NCBI RefSeq assembly: GCF_014207745.1
Contig: NZ_JACHJB010000004.1
Location: 372,001 to 436,000, forward strand
DNA length: 64,000 nucleotides
Reading direction: 5' to 3'
Source of the DNA: Nonomuraea muscovyensis
Lineage (GTDB): Bacteria; Actinomycetota; Actinomycetes; Streptosporangiales; Streptosporangiaceae
Shown: positions 52,066 to 60,327 of the stretch, one piece after another
Numbering within the stretch: position 1 is the first letter of the stretch
Layout of the letters: each line of letters starts with the position of its first letter
Made by a program: the position numbers and the translations under genes
Notes under the pieces: model-generated
Told to the model about the DNA's origin: nothing
Databases searched by the model: none
Seen by the model: only the letters and a program-made list of their open reading frames with translations

Positions 52066-52133
52066 GACACACCTCCTGACCCTCTCAGGGTACGGTGGCC
52101 CTTCGGCGTGATCCAATCGCCCGGGAGGACGTA

Positions 52134-52367
52134 ATGGTGCAGGCCTACATCCTTATTCAGACCGAGGTGGGCAAGGCCGCGAGCGTGGCCCACGAGATCT
52201 CCGGCATTCAGGGGGTCACACAGGCGGAGGACGTCACGGGACCCTATGACGTCATCGTCCGCGCTGAGGCCCACAACGTCGACGAGCTGGGCAAGCTCGT
52301 CGTCGCCCAGATTCAGGCGGTGGAAGGGATCACACGTACCCTGACGTGCCCGATCGTCCATATCTGA
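52134..52367 (+). CDS. stand-alone Lrp/AsnC ligand-binding (RAM) domain protein
   Basis: A 77-residue protein consisting of only the C-terminal RAM domain of Lrp/AsnC regulators (starts MVQAYILIQTEVGKAASVAH; ends LTCPIVHI), without an HTH. Such proteins form rings that bind amino acids and may interact with full Lrp regulators. The ATG has GGGAGGAC upstream. It is divergent from thiL with 68 bases between the starts. Confidence 0.9.
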   Translation: MVQAYILIQTEVGKAASVAHEISGIQGVTQAEDVTGPYDVIVRAEAHNVDELGKLVVAQIQAVEGITRTLTCPIVHI

Positions 52368-52381
52368 GGTAGATCTTTCGT

Positions 52382-52810
52382 ATGCGTGCCGCTGCCGTCC
52401 CGCTGCTCCTGCTCGTGCTCGCCGGGTGCGGTGCCGTTCACGTGGAGCCGCCCGCCCCCCAGGGCGAGGCGGCTGCGGCGTGCGACCGGCTCGCGCCGTT
52501 GCTGCCGCGGACGCTCGACGGCGCGGACCGGACCACGTCCACGCCCGAGTCGCCGTACGTCGCCGTGTGGGGCGAGGCGGAGATCGCGCTGCGCTGCGGC
52601 GTGCCCCGGCCGCCCCGGATGGCCCCCACCGACCAGGTGCAGGAGATCAACGGGGTGGGCTGGTTCGCCGATCCCGACAAGCCGGCCCTGTACACCGCGA
52701 TCCAGGCCCCCCTCTACGTCGAGGTGACCGTCGCGGGCACGCACACCCCCGGCCGGGTGCTCACCGAGCTCTCGGAGCCGATCGGGCAGGTGTCAGCGCA
52801 GACCCGCTGA
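52382..52810 (+). CDS. DUF3515 lipoprotein
   Basis: A 142-residue predicted lipoprotein, signal ending LAGC at Cys16. The body matches DUF3515 proteins of actinobacteria (ACDRLAPLLPRTLDGADR, PYVAVWGEAEIALRCGVPRP, NGVGWFADPDKPALYTAIQA), which have two conserved Cys and no known role. It lies 14 bases after the Lrp-domain gene and overlaps the 3' end of convergent ddl by 18 bases. Confidence 0.88.
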   Translation: MRAAAVPLLLLVLAGCGAVHVEPPAPQGEAAAACDRLAPLLPRTLDGADRTTSTPESPYVAVWGEAEIALRCGVPRPPRMAPTDQVQEINGVGWFADPDKPALYTAIQAPLYVEVTVAGTHTPGRVLTELSEPIGQVSAQTR

Positions 52811-53887
52811 CCGGTGCAGCGCGAGCTGGACGAGCCGGTCGACCAGGGCGGGATAGGACAGCCCGGACGCCGCCCACAACTGCGGCGCCACCGACAGCGA
52901 GGTGAACCCGGGCATCGTGTTGATCTCGTTGAGGACCAACTCGCCCTCGGGCGTGTAGAAGAAGTCGACCCGGGCCAGCCCCTCGCACTCCAGCGCCTCG
53001 AACGCCCGCACCGCCATCGCCCGTAGTTCCTCGGCCACCTCGGCCGGCAGGTCGGCGGGCACGGTGAGCGACATCTGGTCGGGGTAGTACTTGGCCTCGA
53101 AGTCGAAGAACTCCTGCCCGCCCTCGACCTTCACCTCGCCGGGCATCGACGCGCCGGGCGGCTCGTCGCCGAGCGACTCCAGCACCGCGCACTCGATCTC
53201 GCGACCGGGGATCGCCGCCTCGATGAGGACCTTGGGGTCGTGTCGCCGGGCGAACTCGACCGCCTCCTCCAGCGCCGCGCGGTCGTTCGCCTTGGAGATG
53301 CCCTGCGACGACCCCGCCCGCGCCGGCTTGACGAACACCGGCCAGCCGAGCGCCTCGGCCTCCTTGAGCACTCTCTCCCGCTCCAGCCGCCAGTCGCGGT
53401 CGCGCACCACCACGTAGCGCCCGACGGGCAGCCCGGCCGCCGCCATGACGGTCTTCATGTACGCCTTGTCCATGCCGACCGCGCTGGCCAGCACGCCGGA
53501 GCCCACGTAGCGCACCCCGGCCATCTCCAGCAGCCCCTGGATGGTGCCGTCCTCGGCGAACGGCCCGTGCATCACGGGGAACACCACGTCGACCGAGCCC
53601 AGCTCGACCGGGATGCTGCCCGGGTCGTAGGCGACCAGCGTGCCCTGGCCCGAGGGCAGCGCGAGCGCCGCGCCGGACGTGTCGACCGCGGGCAGCTCAC
53701 CCTGCTCGATGGCGAACCGCTGGTCGGACGCCCCGAGCACCCACCTGCCGTCCTGGGCGATCCCGATGGGGATCACCTCGTACTTGCTCTTGTCGATCGC
53801 CTCCAGCACGCTGCCCGCGCCCATCAGGGAGACGGCGTGCTCGGAGTTGCGACCACCGAAAACGACGGCGACGCGTGGCTTGCTCAT
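52793..53887 (-). CDS. ddl: D-alanine--D-alanine ligase
   Basis: A 364-residue ATP-grasp ligase making the D-Ala-D-Ala dipeptide for peptidoglycan. The N-terminal VAVVFGGRNSEHAVSLMGA, central HGPFAEDGTIQGLLEMAGV and C-terminal EGLARVDFFYTPEGELVLNE with INTMPGFTSLS (metal-binding Asn) are present. Met/Tyr-type determinants of D-Ala-D-Lac ligases were not seen. The ATG at 53887 is preferred over the longer open frame. Confidence 0.95.
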   Translation of the reverse strand: MSKPRVAVVFGGRNSEHAVSLMGAGSVLEAIDKSKYEVIPIGIAQDGRWVLGASDQRFAIEQGELPAVDTSGAALALPSGQGTLVAYDPGSIPVELGSVDVVFPVMHGPFAEDGTIQGLLEMAGVRYVGSGVLASAVGMDKAYMKTVMAAAGLPVGRYVVVRDRDWRLERERVLKEAEALGWPVFVKPARAGSSQGISKANDRAALEEAVEFARRHDPKVLIEAAIPGREIECAVLESLGDEPPGASMPGEVKVEGGQEFFDFEAKYYPDQMSLTVPADLPAEVAEELRAMAVRAFEALECEGLARVDFFYTPEGELVLNEINTMPGFTSLSVAPQLWAASGLSYPALVDRLVQLALHRSAGLR

Positions 53888-53981
53888 GAGGTCCGAATCT
53901 ACCGGCGTGTCCCTCCTACAGCGAGTCAAGGCCGGGCGTGGTGTCCGCAATGGTCGTTCGGCCCGGGCCTGACCGGAGCGG

Positions 53982-54992
53982 TCAGACGCCGTACCGCTCG
54001 GGTTTCGGCGACCGCGACATGAGCAGCATCCCCGCCTCGGTCGGCGACATGCCGTCGTGCACGACGCCCACGACCACCTCGGTGATCGGCATCTCGACGT
54101 CGTGCTTCCTGGCCAGCTCCAGCACGGACTCGCAGGACTTGACGCCCTCGGCGGTCTGCCGGGTGGCGGCGATCACCTCGGCCAGCGTCATGCCACGGCC
54201 GAGGCGCTCGCCGAACGTGCGGTTGCGCGACAGCGGCGAGGTGCAGGTGGCCACGAGGTCGCCCATGCCGGCCAGCCCGGCGAAGGTGTGCGGGTCGGCG
54301 CCGAGCGCCGCGCCCAGCCGGGAGATCTCGGCCAGTCCCCGGGTCATGAGCATGGCGGAGACGTTGTCGCCCATGCCCATGCCCACGGACACGCCCACGG
54401 CCAGCGCGATGACGTTCTTGACGGCGCCGCCGAGCTCGACGCCCACGACGTCGGGGTTGGTGTAGGGCCGAAACCACGGCGGCAGGTGGCAGGCCTCCTG
54501 CAGCCGGGCGGCCACGCTCTCGTCCACGCAGGCCACGACCGTCGCGGCGGGCTGGCGCTGGGCGATCTCCTTGGCCAGGTTGGGCCCGGAGACGACCGCG
54601 ACCCGCTCCTCGGGCACGCCCGCCACCTCGCGGATGACCTCGCTCATCCGCTTGGTGGTGCCGAGCTCGACGCCCTTCATCAGGCTGACCAGCACGGCCT
54701 CGCGCGGGAGGTGCTCGCGCCAGGCGGCCAGGTTGGCCCGTAGCGACTGAGAGGGCACGGCCAGCACCACGAAGTCGGCCCCCTCCAGCGCCTCGGCGGG
54801 ATCGGTCGTGGCGCGCAGGGACGGGGGCAGCGCCACGCCCGGCAGGTAGTCGAGGTTGGTGTGGGTGCGGTCGATCGCCTCGACCAGCTCCGGCCGGCGT
54901 CCCCACAGCGTGGTGCGGGTGCCGGCCTCGGCCAGGATCATGGCGAACGTGGTGCCCCACGATCCGGTGCCGAACACGGCGGCCTTGGTCAT
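53982..54992 (-). CDS. gpsA: glycerol-3-phosphate dehydrogenase [NAD(P)+]
   Basis: A 336-residue enzyme reducing dihydroxyacetone phosphate to sn-glycerol-3-phosphate for phospholipid synthesis. The Rossmann loop is AVFGTGSWGTTFAMILAEAG, the catalytic Lys lies in ELGGAVKNVIALAVG, and the C-terminal GLAGMGDLVATCTSPLSRNR is diagnostic. It starts 4 bases downstream of the acyltransferase gene, a fitting pair. Confidence 0.96.
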   Translation of the reverse strand: MTKAAVFGTGSWGTTFAMILAEAGTRTTLWGRRPELVEAIDRTHTNLDYLPGVALPPSLRATTDPAEALEGADFVVLAVPSQSLRANLAAWREHLPREAVLVSLMKGVELGTTKRMSEVIREVAGVPEERVAVVSGPNLAKEIAQRQPAATVVACVDESVAARLQEACHLPPWFRPYTNPDVVGVELGGAVKNVIALAVGVSVGMGMGDNVSAMLMTRGLAEISRLGAALGADPHTFAGLAGMGDLVATCTSPLSRNRTFGERLGRGMTLAEVIAATRQTAEGVKSCESVLELARKHDVEMPITEVVVGVVHDGMSPTEAGMLLMSRSPKPERYGV

Positions 54993-54996
54993 CGGG

Positions 54997-55707
54997 TCAC
55001 CGTCCGGCCGGGTCGTAGGGGTTCTCGGGCGCCTTCTCGCCGCGCAGCTCGGCGAGCTGCGCGGTGATGGCGGCCATGATGTCGGCGGTCGCCTCGCGCA
55101 GCACGCCGGCGTGCGGCGGCTGGCCCGCGTACGTCGACAGGTCGACCTGCGGCCCCACCGACACGCGGAACGTCTTGCGGGGGAACAGCCGCGGCCGCTT
55201 CTCCCCGTAGGGCAGCAGCTCGTGCGCCCCCCAGTGGGCGACCGGGATCACCGGGGCGCCGCTCTCCAGCGCGAGCCTGGCGGCGCCGGTCTTGCCGACC
55301 ATCGGCCACAGGGCGGGGTCGCGGGTGCAGGTGCCCTCCGGGTAGAAGAGGATCGCCCCGCCGTCCTTGAGCCGCTGCGCCGACTCGTGCAGCGACCTGG
55401 CCGCGTCGCTGCTGCCGCGGTAGACCGGGATGGCGCACAGCGAGCGCACCGCGTGACCCAGCAGGGGCACCTTGAACAGCGCCGACTTGGCCAGGACGAC
55501 CGGCCAGCGGCCGTTGTTGTACAGGAAGTGCGCCAGCAGCACCGGATCGGACCACGACAGGTGGTTGGCGGCGATGATGATCCCGCCCTCGCGCGGGATC
55601 CGCTCTCCGTGGCGCCAGTCCCTCTTGACCAGGAGCAGCGACAACGGCTTCACGATCACCACGGCCAGGCTCTCCCAGAAACGCGATGGTCGCGTGAGGC
55701 GCCTCAT
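54997..55707 (-). CDS. 1-acyl-sn-glycerol-3-phosphate acyltransferase (PlsC-like)
   Basis: A 236-residue membrane-associated acyltransferase of phospholipid synthesis. The HX4D catalytic motif is ANHLSWSDPVLLAHF (about residue 47) and the glycerophosphate-binding block is AILFYPEGTCTRDP. A hydrophobic N-terminal segment (SLAVVIVKPLSLLLV) anchors it. GGAGGAGAGC precedes the ATG at 55707. It is upstream of gpsA in one operon. Confidence 0.94.
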   Translation of the reverse strand: MRRLTRPSRFWESLAVVIVKPLSLLLVKRDWRHGERIPREGGIIIAANHLSWSDPVLLAHFLYNNGRWPVVLAKSALFKVPLLGHAVRSLCAIPVYRGSSDAARSLHESAQRLKDGGAILFYPEGTCTRDPALWPMVGKTGAARLALESGAPVIPVAHWGAHELLPYGEKRPRLFPRKTFRVSVGPQVDLSTYAGQPPHAGVLREATADIMAAITAQLAELRGEKAPENPYDPAGR

Positions 55708-55786
55708 GCTCTCCTCCAAGCCGAACGGTGTGCGCCCCAAGTCTCCCGGTTGGTCGCCGGGGATGTCGAGGCGCGATGCTTACCCT

Positions 55787-56422
55787 ATGAGCAACCGCTG
55801 GTCACTGGTCATCCCGGTGAAGACACTGGTCGCCGCGAAGACCCGGCTGGCCGCCGCGACGGGTCCGCACCGCACGCGGCTGGCCGTCGCGGTCGCCTGC
55901 GACACCGTCTCGGCGGCGCTCTCCTGCCCCGTGGTGGAGCGGGTAATCGTGGTGACCGCCGACCCGGCCGCCGCGGGGCCGCTCGCGGCGCTGGGCGCCG
56001 AGGTGGTGCCCGACCCGGACCGGGGGCTCAACACCGCGCTGCGCACGGGCGCCGCGCACGCGGCGCGGCTCGCGCCCGGTTCCCCGGTGGGCGCGCTGCA
56101 GGCCGACCTGCCCGCGCTGCGCCCGGCGGAGCTGGCCGTCGTGCTGGCCTCCGCCGCCGAGTTCGACCAGGCGTTCGTGCCCGACGCGCTCGACGTCGGC
56201 ACGACGTTCTACGGGGTACGGCCGGGCGTGCCGTTCACGCCGCGGTTCGGCGGGGAGTCGCGGGCCAGGCACCTGGCCGGCGGCGCGAAGGAGCTGTGCC
56301 CGGACGGGATCGAGTCGGTCCGGCGGGACGTGGACACCCCCGACGACCTGCGCGCCGCCAGGGCACTCGGCCTCGGCCCGCACACCGCCGCCGTGGTCGA
56401 GGAGCTGTGGCCCGCGCCGTGA
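55787..56422 (+). CDS. cofC: 2-phospho-L-lactate (or PEP) guanylyltransferase of F420 synthesis
   Basis: A 211-residue nucleotidyltransferase that activates the lactyl/enolpyruvyl precursor of coenzyme F420 (CofC/FbiD). The sequence has WSLVIPVKTLVAAKTRLA at the start, RVIVVTADPAAAGPLAALGA, DPDRGLNTALRTGAAHAARL, ALQADLPALRPAEL and TPRFGGESRARHLAGGAKEL, all typical. No other F420 genes are in the window. It is divergent from the acyltransferase gene. Confidence 0.93.
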   Translation: MSNRWSLVIPVKTLVAAKTRLAAATGPHRTRLAVAVACDTVSAALSCPVVERVIVVTADPAAAGPLAALGAEVVPDPDRGLNTALRTGAAHAARLAPGSPVGALQADLPALRPAELAVVLASAAEFDQAFVPDALDVGTTFYGVRPGVPFTPRFGGESRARHLAGGAKELCPDGIESVRRDVDTPDDLRAARALGLGPHTAAVVEELWPAP

Positions 56423-56667
56423 CCTCGCCCGCCGGGGGCGATCGGTTTACGCTGGTGTCCGTGCAGGCCACGGTGCGCAGCTTCGACGAGACCACCCGAT
56501 CGGGCACGGTCTTCCTCGACGACGGAACGGTGCTGGCCTTCGGCGCGCCCGCCTTCGACGCGGGGCCGCTGCGGCTGCTCCGGCAGGGCCAGCGGGTGCG
56601 CCTGGTGACGAGCGGCGGCGAGATCACCTACATCACGCTGTCGACGTTCGCCGTGCCGCCGGAGTGA
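56419..56667 (+). CDS. small cold-shock/OB-fold-like protein
   Basis: An 82-residue protein with a likely OB-fold (ATVRSFDETTRSGTVFLDDG, LRQGQRVRLVTSGGEITYIT), resembling a shortened cold-shock domain lacking strong RNP aromatic motifs. The GTG start overlaps the cofC stop (GTGA); a GTG at 56461 is an alternative that gives 68 residues. It is coupled to cofC in many actinomycetes; role unknown. Confidence 0.75.
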   Translation: MTSPAGGDRFTLVSVQATVRSFDETTRSGTVFLDDGTVLAFGAPAFDAGPLRLLRQGQRVRLVTSGGEITYITLSTFAVPPE

Positions 56668-56687
56668 CGTCGCCCCACATGCGTGAA

Positions 56688-56717
56688 GCCCGGCTCCCCA
56701 GATGTGCGGAGCCGGGC
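56688..56717. terminator. terminator between convergent small protein and hup genes
   Basis: Perfect 10-bp arms gcccggctcc and ggagccgggc with a 10-base loop, between the two convergent stop codons. Confidence 0.85.
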
Positions 56718-56730
56718 GCTTGCGCTGTCG

Positions 56731-57030
56731 TTACTTCTTCTTCGCGGCCTTCTTGCCGCCGGCGTTGACCAGTTCCTTGAAGTCGGAGCCCGGACGGAAC
56801 TTGGGCCCCCAGCTTTCCTGAACCTTGATCTCCGCCCCCGTCGACGGGTTCCTGGCCGAGCGAGCCGGCTTGTGAACCATCTCGAACGCGCCGAAGCCCG
56901 TGATCGAGACCTTGTCCCCGCTGGCTACCGCCTTCTGGACGACATCGATGATCGCGTTGACGGCTTCGGTGGCCGTGCGCCGGTCGCCGACCCGCTCTAC
57001 GATGGCGTCAACGAGCTCTCGCTTGTTCAT
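56731..57030 (-). CDS. hup: HU-family DNA-binding protein
   Basis: A 99-residue histone-like protein (starts MNKRELVDAIVERVG; contains GFGAFEMVHKPARSARNPST, the beta-arm). A short Lys/Ala tail (KKAAKKK) ends it; it is the short HU form (HupA-like), not the long Lys-rich tail form. It bends and compacts DNA. It lies 101 bases downstream of the small leuD-linked gene in the same direction. Confidence 0.96.
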   Translation of the reverse strand: MNKRELVDAIVERVGDRRTATEAVNAIIDVVQKAVASGDKVSITGFGAFEMVHKPARSARNPSTGAEIKVQESWGPKFRPGSDFKELVNAGGKKAAKKK

Positions 57031-57131
57031 ATACGTTGTGCTCCCCCCGTTACGGCTCGGGGTTCCAGCTCACGAAGCTAAGACGTAGAAACCCCTTACT
57101 CTCCCGAAACTAAGCCTGATTGCGGGCGAAC

Positions 57132-57371
57132 TCAATCACCCGGCGTGCTTTCAGCTGCGCGTGGCGTGTCGAAATCGCCGTCCAGCGAGGCCAGGAGGGC
57201 CTCCAGCCGGGCCGCGGCCCGCGCGGGATCGCGCTTGGCGAGGTCGCAGATTGCCAGGTATCTACGGGCATATCGTGCTTTGTCGGCGCTGGTGAGCGCG
57301 CGAACGCGGCGGTGCGCCTCGCGCAGCCGCCGCGCCAGCTCGTCGTCTTCTAGACGGTCGTCGGCAGCCAT
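57132..57371 (-). CDS. small conserved protein downstream of leuD
   Basis: A 79-residue, highly charged, helical protein (MAADDRLEDDELARRLREAH, RRYLAICDLAKRDPARAAAR). The ATG at 57371 overlaps the last codons of leuD by 22 bases, so translation is coupled. I do not recognise a characterised family. The frame continues upstream inside leuD but as an antisense-frame artefact. Confidence 0.7.
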   Translation of the reverse strand: MAADDRLEDDELARRLREAHRRVRALTSADKARYARRYLAICDLAKRDPARAAARLEALLASLDGDFDTPRAAESTPGD

Positions 57372-57937
57372 GGCTGCCGACCATTCTCGTACACCGCCAC
57401 CTCGTCGGCGTGACGCAGGGTCAGTCCGATGTCGTCGAGGCCCTCCATCAGGCGCCAGCGGGTGTAGTCGTCGATCTCGAAGCCCACGGCCTCGTCCGCC
57501 CAGCGGACCTCGCGTCCGGCCAGGTCGACGGTCACCCGCAGCGACGGGTCGGCCTCGACGGCGGCCTGCAGGGCCTCCACCTTCTCGCCCGGCAGGACGA
57601 CCGGCAGCAGGCCCATCTTGGTGGAGTTGTTGCGGAAGATGTCGCCGAACCGTGCGGCCACGACCACGCGGAAGCCGTACTGCTGCAGGGCCCAGACGGC
57701 GTGCTCGCGCGAGGAGCCGGTGCCGAAGTCGGGGCCGGAGACGAGGATCGAGGCGCCCTGGTACACCGGGTCGTTCAGCACGAACGCCGGGTCCTCGCGC
57801 CAGGCGGCGAACAGGCCCCTCTCGAAGCCGGTGCGGCTGACCTGCTTGAGCCACACGGCCGGGATGATCTGGTCGGTGTCGACGTTGCTGCGGCGCAGCG
57901 GCACCGCCGTACCGGTGTGGGTGGTGAAAGCGTCCAT
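57350..57937 (-). CDS. leuD: 3-isopropylmalate dehydratase small subunit
   Basis: A 195-residue subunit that works with LeuC to isomerise isopropylmalate in leucine synthesis. TGTAVPLRRSNVDTDQIIPA and the swivel-domain GPDFGTGSSREHAVWALQQY are present. The ATG has GGAGATCC upstream. leuC precedes it by 73 bases in the same orientation. Confidence 0.96.
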   Translation of the reverse strand: MDAFTTHTGTAVPLRRSNVDTDQIIPAVWLKQVSRTGFERGLFAAWREDPAFVLNDPVYQGASILVSGPDFGTGSSREHAVWALQQYGFRVVVAARFGDIFRNNSTKMGLLPVVLPGEKVEALQAAVEADPSLRVTVDLAGREVRWADEAVGFEIDDYTRWRLMEGLDDIGLTLRHADEVAVYENGRQPWLPTTV

Positions 57938-58010
57938 GGTCGGGATCTCCTAGAGGTCGGCATAGGGAGGCGCGTCGGTGAGGCGGCCTGGCCGCCTCAC
58001 CGAGACCGCG

Positions 58011-59396
58011 CTAGAGGTCCGCCGGGGCGGTGAGGCGGCCGGTGACCGCGGTCGCGGCGGCGACCTGCGGCGACACCAGGTGGGTGCGACCGCCCTTGCC
58101 CTGGCGGCCCTCGAAGTTGCGGTTGGAGGTGGAGGCGCTGCGCTCGCCCGGCTGGAGGGTGTCGGGGTTCATGCCGAGGCACATCGAGCAGCCGGCCTCG
58201 CGCCACTCGGCTCCGGCCTCCTTGAACACCTCGTGCAGCCCCTCCTGCTCGGCCTGCAGCTTGACCAGCATCGAGCCCGGCACGATGAGCGTGCGGGTCC
58301 TGACCGTGCGGCCGCGCAGGATCTCGGCGGCCGAGCGCAGGTCCTCGATGCGGCCGTTGGTGCACGAGCCGACGAACACCGTGTCGACCTCGATCTCGCG
58401 CAGCGGCGTGCCGGCGGTCAGGCCCATGTACTCCAGGGCGCGCTCGGCGGCCGAGCGCTCGATCGGGTCGGCGAAGCTCTCCGGCTCCGGCACGGCCGCG
58501 CCCAGCGGCAGGCCCTGCCCCGGGTTGGTGCCCCAGGTGACGTACGGGGTGAGCGTCGAGGCGTCGATCTCGACGACCTTGTCGAAGACGGCGTCGTCGT
58601 CGGTGCGCAGCGTCTCCCAGTAGGCGACGGCCTGGTCCCACAGCTCGCCGGACGGCGCGTGCGCGCGGCCCTTCAGGTAGGCGAACGTGGTCTCGTCGGG
58701 GGCGATCAGGCCGGCCCGGGCGCCCGCCTCGATCGACATGTTGCACACCGTCATCCGGCCCTCCATGGAGAGCTTGCGGATGGCCTCGCCGCGGTACTCG
58801 ACGATGTAGCCCTGGCCGCCACCGGTGCCGATCTTGGCGATGATGGCCAGGATCAGGTCCTTGGCCGTGACGCCCACGGGCAGCTCGCCCGACACCTCGA
58901 TGGCCATGGTCTTCGGCCGGTAGGCCGGCAGCGTCTGCGTGGCCAGCACGTGCTCGACCTCGGAGGTGCCGATGCCGAACGCGATGCCGCCGAAGGCGCC
59001 GTGGGTGGAGGTGTGGGAGTCTCCGCAGACGATCGTCATGCCGGGCTGGGTGAGCCCGAACTGCGGGCCGATGATGTGCACCACGCCCTGGCCGGCGTCG
59101 CCCATCGGGTGCAACCGGATGCCGAACTCCGCGGCGTTCTTGCGCAGCGTCTCGACCTGGGTCTTGGAGACCGGGTCGGCGATGGGTCCGAGCACGGTCG
59201 GCACGTTGTGGTCCTCGGTCGCGATCGTGAGATCGGGCCTGCGCACCTTACGGCCGGCGAGCCGGAGCCCGTCGAACGCCTGCGGGCTGGTCACCTCGTG
59301 GATGAGGTGCAGGTCGATGTAGAGCAGGTCGGGCTCGCCGTCGGCGCGGCGCACGACGTGCTGCTCCCAGACCTTCTCCGCCAGTGTGCGGCCCAT
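58011..59396 (-). CDS. leuC: 3-isopropylmalate dehydratase large subunit
   Basis: A 461-residue aconitase-family enzyme. [4Fe-4S] ligands are the Cys in FVGSCTNGRIEDL and the pair in AGCSMCLGMN; CGDSHTSTHGAFGGIAFGIG is the substrate region. The ATG at 59396 follows AGGAGGAG; the longer frame is rejected. It is divergent from ndgR, the IclR regulator that controls leucine genes in Streptomyces, so local regulation is expected. Confidence 0.97.
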   Translation of the reverse strand: MGRTLAEKVWEQHVVRRADGEPDLLYIDLHLIHEVTSPQAFDGLRLAGRKVRRPDLTIATEDHNVPTVLGPIADPVSKTQVETLRKNAAEFGIRLHPMGDAGQGVVHIIGPQFGLTQPGMTIVCGDSHTSTHGAFGGIAFGIGTSEVEHVLATQTLPAYRPKTMAIEVSGELPVGVTAKDLILAIIAKIGTGGGQGYIVEYRGEAIRKLSMEGRMTVCNMSIEAGARAGLIAPDETTFAYLKGRAHAPSGELWDQAVAYWETLRTDDDAVFDKVVEIDASTLTPYVTWGTNPGQGLPLGAAVPEPESFADPIERSAAERALEYMGLTAGTPLREIEVDTVFVGSCTNGRIEDLRSAAEILRGRTVRTRTLIVPGSMLVKLQAEQEGLHEVFKEAGAEWREAGCSMCLGMNPDTLQPGERSASTSNRNFEGRQGKGGRTHLVSPQVAAATAVTGRLTAPADL

Positions 59397-59410
59397 GATC
59401 TCCTCCTGTT

Positions 59411-59431
59411 CGATGCGATGCACCGCATCGC
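59411..59431 (-). promoter_or_regulatory. small hairpin in the leuC leader
   Basis: Arms gcgatgc and gcatcgc with a 3-base loop (59415-59431) sit just before the leuC ribosome site. No leucine-rich leader peptide was found, so this is not a classic leu attenuator. Confidence 0.4.
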
Positions 59432-59552
59432 GGCTCGCTCGCTCAGACCCGGTCTCGTGCCTCGCGGCCCCGGCGGCCACGCCCCCTGCGCCCCTCGGCC
59501 CGCGGACCGGCCCGACTTGCCTTCTCATATGTCGAGACGGCAGTATCGGTCT

Positions 59553-60269
59553 ATGGACAACTCTAGCGGAGTCGGAGTACTCGACAAGGCCGTTCTGGTG
59601 CTCAACGCCCTCGAAGCCGGCCCGGCGTCGCTGGCACAGCTCGTTCAGGCCACCGGATTGGCCCGCCCCACCGCGCATCGGCTGGCCGTCGCGCTTGAGC
59701 ACCACCGCATTGTGAGCCGTGACACACAGGGCAGGTTCGTCCTCGGCCCGCGCCTTTCGGAGTTGTCCACGGCCGCCGGCGAGGACCGCCTGCTGGCCGT
59801 CGCCGCGCCGGTGCTGATGCAGTTGCGCGACCTGACCGGCGAGAGCGCGCAACTCTACCGGCGCCAGGGTGACGAGCGGGTCTGCGTGGCGGCGGCCGAA
59901 CGCACCAGCGGCCTGCGTGACACCGTGCCCGTCGGCTCGGCGCTGCCCATGACGGCGGGTTCGGCGGCGCAGATATTGCTGGCCTGGGAGGAGCCCGACC
60001 GGCTGCACCGGGGGCTGCGCGGGGCCAAGTTCACCGCCGCGACCCTGGCCTCCGTACGGCGCCGGGGATGGGCGCACAGCGTGGGCGAGCGCGAGCAGGG
60101 CGTGGCGAGCGTGTCGGCCCCGATCCGGGGCAGCGGCGGCAAGGTGATCGCGGCCGTGTCGGTGTCGGGCCCGATCGAACGGCTCACCAGGGCGCCCGGC
60201 CGGCTGCACGCGGTGCCGGTGATGGCGGCCGCCGAACGCATCACCGAGTCGATGCGCCGCACGTCATGA
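59553..60269 (+). CDS. ndgR: IclR-family regulator NdgR/LtbR
   Basis: A 238-residue IclR-type regulator closely matching NdgR of Streptomyces (LtbR of Corynebacterium), which controls leuCD and other amino-acid genes. The HTH is at 5-60 (MDNSSGVGVLDKAVLVLNAL, LARPTAHRLAVALEHHRIVS); the effector domain is at about 75-235 (SAQLYRRQGDERVCVAAAER, VGEREQGVASVSAPIRG). An upstream in-frame ATG (59529) is less likely than the MDNSSG start. It is divergent from leuCD. Confidence 0.95.
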   Translation: MDNSSGVGVLDKAVLVLNALEAGPASLAQLVQATGLARPTAHRLAVALEHHRIVSRDTQGRFVLGPRLSELSTAAGEDRLLAVAAPVLMQLRDLTGESAQLYRRQGDERVCVAAAERTSGLRDTVPVGSALPMTAGSAAQILLAWEEPDRLHRGLRGAKFTAATLASVRRRGWAHSVGEREQGVASVSAPIRGSGGKVIAAVSVSGPIERLTRAPGRLHAVPVMAAAERITESMRRTS

Positions 60270-60327
60270 TCAGCCAAACCACGTATTTGGGGAGCCGAGT
60301 GCCTCGCGGGCGCACTAGCCTGAGTGC

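Noticed and set aside
59397..59552. Possible leucine attenuator before leuC
   Set aside because: No leader peptide with leucine codons is present; only a small hairpin near the ribosome site.
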